DNA of 64,000 nucleotides from an uncultured bacterium (GTDB lineage Bacteria; Elusimicrobiota; Elusimicrobia; Elusimicrobiales; Elusimicrobiaceae). Below, piece by piece: positions 34,894 to 42,863 of this stretch (position 1 is its first letter; every line of letters begins with the position of its first letter). The notes under the pieces were generated by a model, which saw only the letters and a list, made by a program, of their open reading frames with translations, made no database searches and was not told the origin of the DNA. The position numbers and the translations under genes were made by a program. The stretch covers positions 124,001-188,000 of the forward strand of contig CASFOP010000001.1 of assembly GCA_949296525.1 (NCBI GenBank), read 5' to 3'.

Positions 34894-35036
34894 ATGCCCT
34901 CCGTAAAGCCGGCCCGGAGGCCCGTCCGGCGAAAATATAAAGTATATGTATATTTTATCATTCCGCGGCGTATTTGTCAGGAGGAAGCCCCGCGGGGCGC
35001 TTTTCCCGGGCGGCGGCGGAATTTGATATGATATAT

Positions 35037-35906
35037 ATGATGATTTTAGAGGGAAAAACCCTGGCCGCCTCTTTGCGGGCCCCGCTGGCACAGCGTGCAG
35101 AAGAAGTGCGGCGCAAACTGGGCAGACCGATATCTCTTTTTGCCGCCGGATCCACGGAGGATTACGGTGCGTATGTGTATTTGAAAAAAGAGGTACAGGC
35201 CGCCGAAAAACTGGGCGTGCGCACGCAGGTGCATGAAGTAAACAACGCCACCCGGGCGGACGATTTTTTGAAATTGTTGCAAACAGTGTCCGCTGACCCG
35301 GAAATTGACGCTATTTTAATCCCGCGCCCCCTGCCGCCGGCTTTGGCGCAAAGCGGTTTCACGCGTTTTATCGCCCCGGAAAAAGACATTGACGGCATGT
35401 CCAACACGGCTCTGGGGAATTTGTTCCTGTGTAAAACCTGGGCAGACATACAGGCCCTGCCCACTTTTGTACCATGCACGGCCATGGCGGTTATCCGCCT
35501 GCTGGACGCATACCACATAGACCCGCAGGGTCTGGAGACAGCTGTCATTGGCCGCTCCCCCACTGTCGGGCGGCCGCTGGCCCACCTGCTGACTTGCCGC
35601 AACGCTACGGTAAAAATTTGTCATACTTTTACCCGAGACTTGGCCGCTTCTTTGCAAAACACAGACTTAATTTGCTCTGCTGCCGGCCGGGCGGGGCTGC
35701 TCACGGCACAAAATGTACCCGCCGGAGCCACCATCATAGACATCGCCACCAATTTGGATAAAGATGGCCACCTGTGCGGGGACGCCCTGACGGCGGAACT
35801 GCTGGACAAAGGCTGCCGCATTTCCCCGGTCCCGGGCGGCGTAGGCCCCGTAACGCTTGCGTGCCTGCTGGAAAACATTATATTATCAGGGGAAAGAAGA
35901 ATTTAA
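35037..35906 (+). CDS. folD: Methylenetetrahydrofolate dehydrogenase/cyclohydrolase
   Basis: A FolD of about 289 residues catalysing 5,10-methylene-THF to 10-formyl-THF. Seen: the YxxLK catalytic Lys region (YVYLKKEV), KDIDGMSN, the NADP-site IGRSPTVGRPLAHLL and VPGGVGPVT. The usual PCTPxG is PCTAMAV here. The start is uncertain: ATG at 35028, 35037 or 35040, none with a good ribosome site. Confidence 0.93.
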   Translation: MMILEGKTLAASLRAPLAQRAEEVRRKLGRPISLFAAGSTEDYGAYVYLKKEVQAAEKLGVRTQVHEVNNATRADDFLKLLQTVSADPEIDAILIPRPLPPALAQSGFTRFIAPEKDIDGMSNTALGNLFLCKTWADIQALPTFVPCTAMAVIRLLDAYHIDPQGLETAVIGRSPTVGRPLAHLLTCRNATVKICHTFTRDLAASLQNTDLICSAAGRAGLLTAQNVPAGATIIDIATNLDKDGHLCGDALTAELLDKGCRISPVPGGVGPVTLACLLENIILSGERRI

Positions 35907-35916
35907 AGGAGAACGC

Positions 35917-36330
35917 ATGAAAACCTTTACCTATTTGGCCGTGTTGTCCGTTTTTTGCCTGTCGCTGACGGGCTGTTCGGGCAACCAAAAAGAGCAGGAG
36001 CCCCAATACCAACGCAAAATCTATTTGACGGAAGAAGACTATCTGGAAGATTTGGACCGCCAGGCCTATGCCGAACGGCGGGAAGCCAAGCCGGATGTGG
36101 AATCGGAATACATTTTTGAATTATTGCCGGAAACCGAAAAAAATGTTTATTTTTTTGACGACCGCCAGCGCCCCATGGTGCCCGGCGTCCCCGGCGAACG
36201 GGAATACCGCACCACCAAACGCCTGTGGGAAAAGCCGCGCCGATATTCGCCGGAACAATACTACGGCAACCAGCCGGCCGACACATCCGCCGACACCAGT
36301 TCTTACTCCGAATATGAATACAACTATTAA
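35917..36330 (+). CDS. Small lipoprotein, acidic and Tyr-rich
   Basis: A 137-residue predicted lipoprotein: MKTFTYLAVLSVFCLSLTGC, lipobox LTGC with Cys at residue 20. The mature part is highly charged (EEDYLEDLDRQAYAERREAK), then rich in Pro/Arg and ends in Ser/Tyr residues (SYSEYEYNY). Low-complexity; no family recognised. AGGAG before ATG 35917, 10 nt after folD, so it is cotranscribed. Confidence 0.7.
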   Translation: MKTFTYLAVLSVFCLSLTGCSGNQKEQEPQYQRKIYLTEEDYLEDLDRQAYAERREAKPDVESEYIFELLPETEKNVYFFDDRQRPMVPGVPGEREYRTTKRLWEKPRRYSPEQYYGNQPADTSADTSSYSEYEYNY

Positions 36331-36344
36331 ATTAGCTTAACCAT

Positions 36345-36379
36345 AAAAAAAGCGGGACCGTCAGCGGCCCCGCTTTTTT
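36345..36379. terminator. Bidirectional terminator
   Basis: A-run, AGCGGG / CCCGCT stem, T6; between convergent genes. Confidence 0.85.
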
Positions 36380-36400
36380 GACCGTTAACGGGAAAATACA

Positions 36401-37186
36401 TTAAGAAAACGGTTTTGTCTTTTTGGAAAGTTTTAACGAAGTATATTTTTCACAAATTTGGGGAGACAGGACTTTGGAGCCCAAAAAACTCTCCGGGTCA
36501 TCGGTAAAAATACCGTCCACTCCAATCCTCTCCAAAGAGTGGGCCGTATATTGGTCATTGACCGTATATACAAACACTTTGCGCCCTTCACCGTGGCACT
36601 GCTCCACAATCCCCCGGGTAATGCGGGTTTTGCTCATGTGTACGCTGTACGCCCCGATATTATGCGCCTTCTGCGGTTCAAACGCGCGGGTCAAAAGCCC
36701 TATCCGGGCAGCAGGGGCAATCCGGCGCAGCCGCTGGAGAGTCGGGTAATCAAAGCTGGAAAATAATATCTTTTGCAACGCTTCGGGACCGTAAACACTC
36801 AGCCTTTCCCACAATACCTGCTCAATGCCCGGATAAATATTGTCATCATTTTTGATTTCAATGTTTAGCAACGCCAATTCTTCTGTAACCACCGGCAAAA
36901 TCTCCCGCAATAAAGGCGGGCGGACAATGATATCCGGATTAAAAGGGTGGATGATTCGGCAATGTTCCAAATCAAATAAAGTGGCGTCTTTTATGGCCAG
37001 CTGGCAGGTGGTATCCGTCCCCAGGTAATAATCATGGTGTACCACCAGGCACCCGTCTTTACTCAGATGGACATCCAGTTCATAATGCGTACAGCCCTGC
37101 TCGCGCGCCAGGGCAAAAGCGGGCAGGGAATTGGCCGGAGCGTGCGCGCTGGCGCCGCGGTGTGCAAAATATATCATCCTCCTCAT
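36401..37186 (-). CDS. Glycerophosphodiester phosphodiesterase
   Basis: A 261-residue cytosolic GDPD (UgpQ-like) that releases glycerol-3-phosphate from glycerophosphodiesters. Motifs: FAHRGASAHAPANSLPAF (catalytic HRG and EN-like NS), YELDVHLSKDGCLVVHHD (metal Glu/Asp and second His), NIEIK. The Glu of HRG..PEN is replaced (PANS). Start 37186 or 37177: an AGGAGG sits between them but too close to the second ATG. Confidence 0.88.
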   Translation of the reverse strand: MRRMIYFAHRGASAHAPANSLPAFALAREQGCTHYELDVHLSKDGCLVVHHDYYLGTDTTCQLAIKDATLFDLEHCRIIHPFNPDIIVRPPLLREILPVVTEELALLNIEIKNDDNIYPGIEQVLWERLSVYGPEALQKILFSSFDYPTLQRLRRIAPAARIGLLTRAFEPQKAHNIGAYSVHMSKTRITRGIVEQCHGEGRKVFVYTVNDQYTAHSLERIGVDGIFTDDPESFLGSKVLSPQICEKYTSLKLSKKTKPFS

Positions 37187-37286
37187 TGTAACAAAAAGCG
37201 CGGGAACCGGATGCGTATTTTATAAATATCCATTACCCTTTGGGCACATGTAAACAAAACAGCAATGGCATCCCGGGCAGGCACAT

Positions 37287-37320
37287 AAAAAAAGCGGAGT
37301 GATATGCACCCCGCTTTTTT
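37287..37320 (-). terminator. Terminator of the MntP pair
   Basis: Minus strand AAGCGG / CCGCTT stem followed by a U-run, 14 nt past the stop at 37334. Confidence 0.8.
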
Positions 37321-37333
37321 CAAAAAAATGCAT

Positions 37334-37891
37334 TTATATAATAATCAGCCGGATGGCCATCAGCGTCAATATCAGGCCGGCCACAAATTCGGCCCTTTTG
37401 CTGATAATGCTCTTGGAGTTTTTGCCCCCCAGGTGAAAGCCCAGCACCGTCATGCCAAACGTAATCACGATTAAAAACAGCACTTGGGGGAACCAGCTTT
37501 TGCCCATCAGCTCCAGCGGATAGCCCACCAGGAAAAACTGCGACCCGCTCAGCGCCGCCACCCGTATCATTTTCTTTGTATCATCTGTTTCATTGGCTTT
37601 AAAACTAGGGGATTTTTCAATGGTTTCCAGCATATATTTAATGCCCAGCAGCAGCAAAAAAGCAAAAGCGATCCAATTGTTGGCATATACAAAGTAATTG
37701 CGGAAAAAAATGATGCTGAACAAATATCCCACGGTAAAAAACAGCAAATTAAATCCCGCAAAGTAAAAACCGGCCTTTATGGAAAATACGCTTTTGGTCT
37801 TTAAATCCATATTCATGGCGGACATATTGGCCGTCACCATATTGTCTGTACACAGGCAAATACAAATAATAATTACCGCTATCAGTCCCAT
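37334..37891 (-). CDS. MntP-like membrane protein, divergent paralogue
   Basis: A 185-residue protein with six predicted membrane helices, related in layout to MntP manganese exporters. The first half keeps a charged motif CTDNMVTANMS like the SMDAFAV of MntP, but the matching site in the second half reads GSQFFLVGYPLE, without the Asp. The transport site may thus be half lost or changed in metal. AAGGAG before the ATG; it follows the canonical copy by 33 nt. Confidence 0.7.
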   Translation of the reverse strand: MGLIAVIIICICLCTDNMVTANMSAMNMDLKTKSVFSIKAGFYFAGFNLLFFTVGYLFSIIFFRNYFVYANNWIAFAFLLLLGIKYMLETIEKSPSFKANETDDTKKMIRVAALSGSQFFLVGYPLELMGKSWFPQVLFLIVITFGMTVLGFHLGGKNSKSIISKRAEFVAGLILTLMAIRLIII

Positions 37892-37924
37892 AGGTTCTCC
37901 TTTACTGCCGGGGTTGTTTTTATA

Positions 37925-38491
37925 TTACCAAATTCCAAGACCGCTGAGCAGTACTTTTACCGACACCGCCAACAGCGCCGCACCGCCCAACACCTCCATA
38001 ACCGTGCCAAACCGGCGGCCCAGAAAGCTGCCCAGGAAAAACCCGCTGTAACTGGTGGCCAAAACACATAATGCCAAAAATCCCAGCGTCAGCCCAAATG
38101 GCGCAGCAGAAAGCGACAGAGCCATACCCACCAACAACGCATCTAAACTGGTAGCTACGGCCAAAGCGGCCACCGTTTTAACAGAGAGCCGGCGGCACAA
38201 CTCCGGATTCTCTTTATGCTCAAACGCCTCTTTTATCATTTTCAGTCCGATAAAAGCCAACACAAAAAACGCTATCCAATGGTCAAAACGGTCTATGACT
38301 CGTCCCAGCTCACGCCCGCCCCACCAGCCGGCGCAGAACATAATAACATGCGCCAGGGAAAAGCTCAGACTGACGGCCAGCACACGCGTATGTTTCAGCG
38401 CCCCTTTATCCGCGCAGCCGGAAGCAATGGTTACGGCAAAATTATCCATGGATAACCCCAAAGCCACCACAAAAGACGATAGAATGTTCAT
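37925..38491 (-). CDS. mntP: Manganese efflux pump MntP family
   Basis: A 188-residue membrane protein with two three-helix repeats, each with its Asp: LSMDNFAVTIASG in the first, TSLDALLVGMAL in the second, the metal-path residues of MntP. The length is as in E. coli (188). No manganese riboswitch can fit, since only 26 bp separate it from the divergent serine dehydratase gene. No ribosome site is visible; the transcript could be leaderless. Confidence 0.88.
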   Translation of the reverse strand: MNILSSFVVALGLSMDNFAVTIASGCADKGALKHTRVLAVSLSFSLAHVIMFCAGWWGGRELGRVIDRFDHWIAFFVLAFIGLKMIKEAFEHKENPELCRRLSVKTVAALAVATSLDALLVGMALSLSAAPFGLTLGFLALCVLATSYSGFFLGSFLGRRFGTVMEVLGGAALLAVSVKVLLSGLGIW

Positions 38492-38517
38492 ATAAATTAT
38501 GATAACATTTTTAATAT
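38492..38517. promoter_or_regulatory. Overlapping divergent promoters
   Basis: In 26 bp between two divergent ATGs the sequence TTATGATAA gives a -10 for each strand (TATGAT at 38498-38503; CATAAT on the minus strand at 38502-38497). Both transcripts would have 5' ends within a few nt of their ATG. Confidence 0.4.
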
Positions 38518-39732
38518 ATGGAATCCTTAAGAGAACTCTATAAAATTGGATGCGGGCCGTCCAGCAGCCACACCATGGGACCGCATATGGCCGCCGAACA
38601 GTTCAACCGCCGCTGGCCGCAGGCGTCGGCTTTCCGCGTTACGCTTTACGGATCCCTGGCCGCCACCGGCAAAGGCCACCTGACCGATTTTACCCTGCGC
38701 GAGGCCTTTTACCCCAAACCGGTGGACGTGATTTTTGACAGGCAGACCCGCATTAAAAAACATCCCAACGCACTCAAGCTCCAGGCACTGGACCAGGCGG
38801 GCCACATCATGGACAGTTACATGGTATACAGCATCGGCGGCGGCGCCATACGCGACGATGAAAATTTCGGCAAACAGGTAAACAATATTTATCCGCATAA
38901 ATCCATGAATGAAATTTTGCAGTATACCTCCGACAAACGCATGCTGTTGTGGGAATATGTGGAAGAATGCGAAGGGGCGGATATTTGGAACTATTTAACC
39001 GAAGTCTGGACCACCATGAAGGACACCATGAACCGCGGCCTGTCCAAGCGCGGCGTCCTGCCCGGCTCCCTCAATTTGGAGCGTAAAGCCCAGCGGTATT
39101 TATATAAAGCGGAGAGTTCCCCCCAATACCTGCGCCGCATGAACAATTTGTTTGCCTATGCGCTGGCCTGTTCGGAGGAAAACGCTTCCGGCGGCATCGT
39201 GGTCACCGCCCCAACCTGCGGCTCCTGCGGCGTCGTGCCCGCCGTATGCCGGCTGGTGCAGGAAATCTGTGAATTTGAAGACAATACCATCATCCGCGCA
39301 TTGGCTACGGCCAGCCTGTTCGGCAACATGGCCAAGGCCAATGCCTCCATTTCCGGCGCGGAAGTGGGCTGCCAGGGGGAAGTGGGCGTAGCCTGCGCCA
39401 TGGCGGCCGCCGCCACCTGCCAGCTGGAAGGCGGCGACAATAAACGCATTGAATATTCCGCCGAAATGGGGCTGGAACATCATCTGGGGCTTACCTGCGA
39501 CCCGGTGGACGGGCTGGTGCAAATCCCGTGCATAGAGCGCAATGCACTGGCGGCTTCTCGCGCGCTGGACTGCGCCACCTATGCGTTGATGTCCGACGGG
39601 CATAACCGCGTATCTTATGACGATGTGCTGGCCACCATGATGCAAACCGGCAAAGACATGAACCAGGCCTACCGCGAAACAGCCCAGGGCGGCCTGGCAC
39701 GCTTTTTCCATTTGGCCAAGGGGGACAAATAA
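38518..39732 (+). CDS. sdaA: L-serine ammonia-lyase, iron-sulfur type
   Basis: A 404-residue single-chain L-serine dehydratase (serine to pyruvate and ammonia) with a labile 4Fe-4S cluster. The beta-like domain begins with GCGPSSSHTMGP; the alpha-like domain carries APTCGSCGVVPAV, SGAEVGCQGEVG and the Cys of CDPVDGLVQIPCIERN as cluster ligands. It fits an anaerobic fermenter. The start ATG lies 26 bp from mntP; one nucleotide separates the stop from the nitroreductase gene. Confidence 0.94.
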   Translation: MESLRELYKIGCGPSSSHTMGPHMAAEQFNRRWPQASAFRVTLYGSLAATGKGHLTDFTLREAFYPKPVDVIFDRQTRIKKHPNALKLQALDQAGHIMDSYMVYSIGGGAIRDDENFGKQVNNIYPHKSMNEILQYTSDKRMLLWEYVEECEGADIWNYLTEVWTTMKDTMNRGLSKRGVLPGSLNLERKAQRYLYKAESSPQYLRRMNNLFAYALACSEENASGGIVVTAPTCGSCGVVPAVCRLVQEICEFEDNTIIRALATASLFGNMAKANASISGAEVGCQGEVGVACAMAAAATCQLEGGDNKRIEYSAEMGLEHHLGLTCDPVDGLVQIPCIERNALAASRALDCATYALMSDGHNRVSYDDVLATMMQTGKDMNQAYRETAQGGLARFFHLAKGDK

Positions 39733-39733
39733 A

Positions 39734-40243
39734 ATGAACACACTGGAAGCCATAAACAAAAGACGTTCTATCCGTAAATTTACGGGCAAAGCGCTGACCC
39801 AGCAGCAAATTGAAACTTTGCTGCGCGCGGCCATGCTGGCGCCCACGGCGCGCAATGCGCAGGAGTGGGACTTTGTCGTCGTGCGCGACCGAGCCACGCT
39901 GGATAAGCTGATGGCCGTACACCCGTACGCGCATATGCTTTCCACCGCCGACTGTGCCATTATCGTCTGCGGCAACACCCAGCGCGAACACGCACCCGGG
40001 TACTGGCCCGGCGACTGCGGCGCGGCCACCCAAAATATCTTGCTGGCCGCCACGGACATGGGCATCGGCTCGGTCTGGCTGGGCGTATATCCCACGCAGG
40101 AACGCATGGACGCGGTGGGCCAAGTCATCGCTCTGCCGGCGCATGTCAAACCGTTTAATATCATTGCCCTGGGGCTGCCTGACGAGAAAAAGGAAGAGGT
40201 GGACCGCTTTGATCCGGCTAAAGTGCATTACGAGAAGTGGTAA
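39734..40243 (+). CDS. Nitroreductase-family flavoprotein
   Basis: A 169-residue FMN-dependent NAD(P)H oxidoreductase: RRSIRKFTGKAL (FMN phosphate binding), APTARNAQEW, and the GIGSVWLGVYP segment are family motifs. The natural substrate is unknown. It is cotranscribed with sdaA. Confidence 0.9.
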   Translation: MNTLEAINKRRSIRKFTGKALTQQQIETLLRAAMLAPTARNAQEWDFVVVRDRATLDKLMAVHPYAHMLSTADCAIIVCGNTQREHAPGYWPGDCGAATQNILLAATDMGIGSVWLGVYPTQERMDAVGQVIALPAHVKPFNIIALGLPDEKKEEVDRFDPAKVHYEKW

Positions 40244-40255
40244 TTTGACCGCCGT

Positions 40256-40291
40256 AAAAAAACCCGCGTTTTCTTGAAACGCGGGTTTTTT
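40256..40291 (+). terminator. Intrinsic terminator
   Basis: AACCCGCGTTT / AAACGCGGGTT with a TCTTG loop and T6. Confidence 0.92.
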
Positions 40292-40391
40292 ACGCTTTAT
40301 GTAGCATATCGCCTCACGGTCAATTACTCCATTTCTTCCCTTTACTTCCCCCCTCGTTTATGATAAGTTTAAAAAGACGGGGGGACACAAC

Positions 40392-42626
40392 ATGAAACTA
40401 TCCAAATCCGTATTCCGCGCCTTGTGGATTTTTACTGTTTGCGTGCTCGTTTTGGGCGCAGGGACGTTCTTGTATATCCATCACTTGCGTTCGGCGCTAA
40501 ACGCCGAGCTGGCTGCCTATTTAGACGAAGTGGCCCAACAGGGGGTAAAGACCTTAAACAACCAAATACAGGGGGATCTCAATTCACTAAAATCGGCCGC
40601 GGCCGCCATTTCCACCTACCGCAACCTGGAAAACAAACCCTGGACGGAGCTGCTGCAGGAAGAAACCCGCCATAACTCCTTTAAACGCATGGCCTTTATC
40701 CTGCCGGACGGAGTGGCCTACTTAAGCGACGGGTTTTTAATAGACCTTTCCCACCGGGACTATTTTCAACGGGGCTTGAAAGGGCAAAGCGTAGTTTCCG
40801 GCCCGCTGACCGATGCCGTGGATCAGGGGACGGCCGTTATTCTCTCCGTTCCGGTACCGTCACAAGACGGAAACACCCGCGGGGTATTAATCGCTGCACA
40901 GCCTACGGATATGTACGGAAGGCTGATTGCGGCGGACAGCTTTAACGGGGAGGGCTATTCCTTAATTGTCCGGGCAGACGGGGACAAAGTGGCCGTTTCC
41001 CCCGCGTCCCGCACGGATCATTCCGCTTCCAACATTTTCCAGTCCCCCATCAACAAAAACCTGGATCCGGACGGCAAAATGCGCCGGGATATGCAAGCCG
41101 GACGCAGCGGCATGCAGCGTTTTTTCCGGCCGGAAGAAGGCTGGCTGTACATCAGCTATGTGCCGGTAGGTATTAACGATTGGTATTTTTTGTCCATTGT
41201 GCCGGAACGGGTCGCCCTGCAAAAAACTAAAAACTTATTTACCCTGTCCCTGATTTTGGCCGGCACGGTGTTTGTCGTATTTACCGCACTGCTGATTTTT
41301 CTCGGCAGACAGAGCCGGCGCACGCATACTGCCCTATACCAGGCAGCGTATACCGACCCCATAACCCGCACCCCCAACTGGGCTAAAACCAGCCAGGACA
41401 TCGCGGATTTGCTGACAAATACCCAAACGCCAGCATATGCGCTGGTGGTCTTTGATATCAATAAGTTCAAATTCATTCAAGACCGGCTGGGCTATCCGAA
41501 GGCCAACGACTTGCTGGCTTTTATTGCTTCCGTGCTGGCGGAGGAAACGAAACCCGGGGAACTGTTTTGCCGGGTGGAGGCGGATTTATTCGCCCTGTTG
41601 CTGTACATGCAATCCCCGGAAGAATTGAAAAACCGGCTGGAAATTTTAAACGAAAAAATCGTCAATTCCCTTCCGCTGGGCAAGGGACGCTTCCAACTGA
41701 TTTTATCTTTTGGCGTATGCCCCGTCACGGAGCCGGCGCTGTCAGTGGAGGATTTGTTGCTGCGGGCGGTCATGGCCCATGACCGGGTAAAAGGCAATTA
41801 CCATGACATTATTGCTTTTTACGATGAGCACTTCCACCGCCGGATCACACAGGAGCAAACGATTGAAAATAATATGGAAAAGGCTTTGTCCAAAAAAGAA
41901 TTTTCCATGCTCCTCTCCCCCGTACGGGACATGGATAAATACCCCGTGTCTGCGGAAAGCCGTCCCGTCTGGAATCCCGCCGGCAAACCGCCCGTGGAGC
42001 CGGGGCTTTTCCTGCCCGTCTTTATGCGGAACGGATTTATCGCCCGCCTAGACACGTATATGGCCGAGGAGGCCTGCCGCATCCTGAAGCGCTGGCGGGA
42101 AGAGAAGCAGCCCCTGGTGCCGATCGCGCTCAATGTTTCCGCCGCCAGCCTGCGCAGCCCATATTTTTCTTCTGCTTTGCTGCAACTGACACGCCAGTAT
42201 GAGGCGGATCCATCCCAGTTGATTTTACAGCTGCCTTCGCAAACAGCCCTGTCCGATTTACCTCTCCTGCGCCAGTTGGCTGAACGCCTGCATGGCGAGG
42301 GATTCAAGCTGGCTCTGAACCACTTTGGCAGAGGGACGGTATCCCTGGATTTAATACAAACATTACCCTTGGATATGGCAAAAATGGAAGGGGAGTTTAG
42401 CCGGGATTTGGGGAATAATGCCAAAACGGCCCCTATTATATCCTCTTTTATCCGCATGGCGGAGGAGTTGCACTTACAGCTGATTTTTGACGGGGTGGAA
42501 AACGGCCGGCAGCTGGAACTGCTGCGCGAGCTGGGGGCACGCTGGTGGACGGGTCCGTACGCCGGGGAAGCCCAAACACCGGATGCCCTGTTTCACGGCA
42601 GAGCCGAGATCTCAAACGAACAATAA
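40392..42626 (+). CDS. Membrane sensor with Cache and degenerate GGDEF-EAL domains
   Basis: A 744-residue inner-membrane protein. TM1 (residues about 9-29), periplasmic Cache-like sensor (about 35-275, with RDYFQRGLKG and VPVPSQDG), TM2 (about 282-305), GGDEF domain (315-480) and EAL domain (490-735). The GGDEF site reads EADLF (396-400), so diguanylate cyclase activity is unlikely. In the EAL domain E522 and N581 remain, but the ExxxE Glu pair (LQLPS), the DD pair (NH at 643-644) and the late Glu (FDGVE) are changed, so phosphodiesterase activity is also unlikely. It may bind c-di-GMP or act by protein contact. Stands alone between a terminator and tRNA-His. Confidence 0.88.
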   Translation: MKLSKSVFRALWIFTVCVLVLGAGTFLYIHHLRSALNAELAAYLDEVAQQGVKTLNNQIQGDLNSLKSAAAAISTYRNLENKPWTELLQEETRHNSFKRMAFILPDGVAYLSDGFLIDLSHRDYFQRGLKGQSVVSGPLTDAVDQGTAVILSVPVPSQDGNTRGVLIAAQPTDMYGRLIAADSFNGEGYSLIVRADGDKVAVSPASRTDHSASNIFQSPINKNLDPDGKMRRDMQAGRSGMQRFFRPEEGWLYISYVPVGINDWYFLSIVPERVALQKTKNLFTLSLILAGTVFVVFTALLIFLGRQSRRTHTALYQAAYTDPITRTPNWAKTSQDIADLLTNTQTPAYALVVFDINKFKFIQDRLGYPKANDLLAFIASVLAEETKPGELFCRVEADLFALLLYMQSPEELKNRLEILNEKIVNSLPLGKGRFQLILSFGVCPVTEPALSVEDLLLRAVMAHDRVKGNYHDIIAFYDEHFHRRITQEQTIENNMEKALSKKEFSMLLSPVRDMDKYPVSAESRPVWNPAGKPPVEPGLFLPVFMRNGFIARLDTYMAEEACRILKRWREEKQPLVPIALNVSAASLRSPYFSSALLQLTRQYEADPSQLILQLPSQTALSDLPLLRQLAERLHGEGFKLALNHFGRGTVSLDLIQTLPLDMAKMEGEFSRDLGNNAKTAPIISSFIRMAEELHLQLIFDGVENGRQLELLRELGARWWTGPYAGEAQTPDALFHGRAEISNEQ

Positions 42627-42785
42627 GTTATATAAAAGCAACCCCGGACGCCTGTAAAAGTACCGCTGTGGAGAATTTGTCCCCACCGGCACCAACGCTG
42701 ACGACGGCCTGTTTACCCATATTTGCCTAATAAAAAGCAAAAATAGTAAAATAAAAGAAATAGTTTGTACGCAGTACCGTTTTAT

Positions 42786-42863
42786 GGTGGATGTAGCTCA
42801 GTTGGTTAGAGCGCCGGTCTGTGGAACCGGAGGTCGCGGGTTCAAGTCTCGTCATCCACCCCA
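42786..42863 (+). tRNA. tRNA-His (anticodon GTG), island insertion site
   Basis: Acceptor GTGGATG / CATCCAC with the His-specific extra G (42786) opposite C73 (42860), anticodon stem CCGGT / ACCGG with loop CTGTGGA (GTG), T-arm with GGTTCAAGTCT, encoded CCA 42861-42863. The island begins right after CCA. The recombinase frame reads into the tRNA by 12 nt from the other strand. Confidence 0.97.

Noticed and set aside
37892..38530. yybP-ykoY manganese riboswitch for mntP
   Set aside because: Only 26 bp separate mntP from the divergent gene, leaving no space, and the 33-bp gap before the second copy is too short.
39100..40164. 354-codon frame antisense to sdaA and the nitroreductase gene
   Set aside because: Crosses two recognisable genes on the other strand and has no family similarity.
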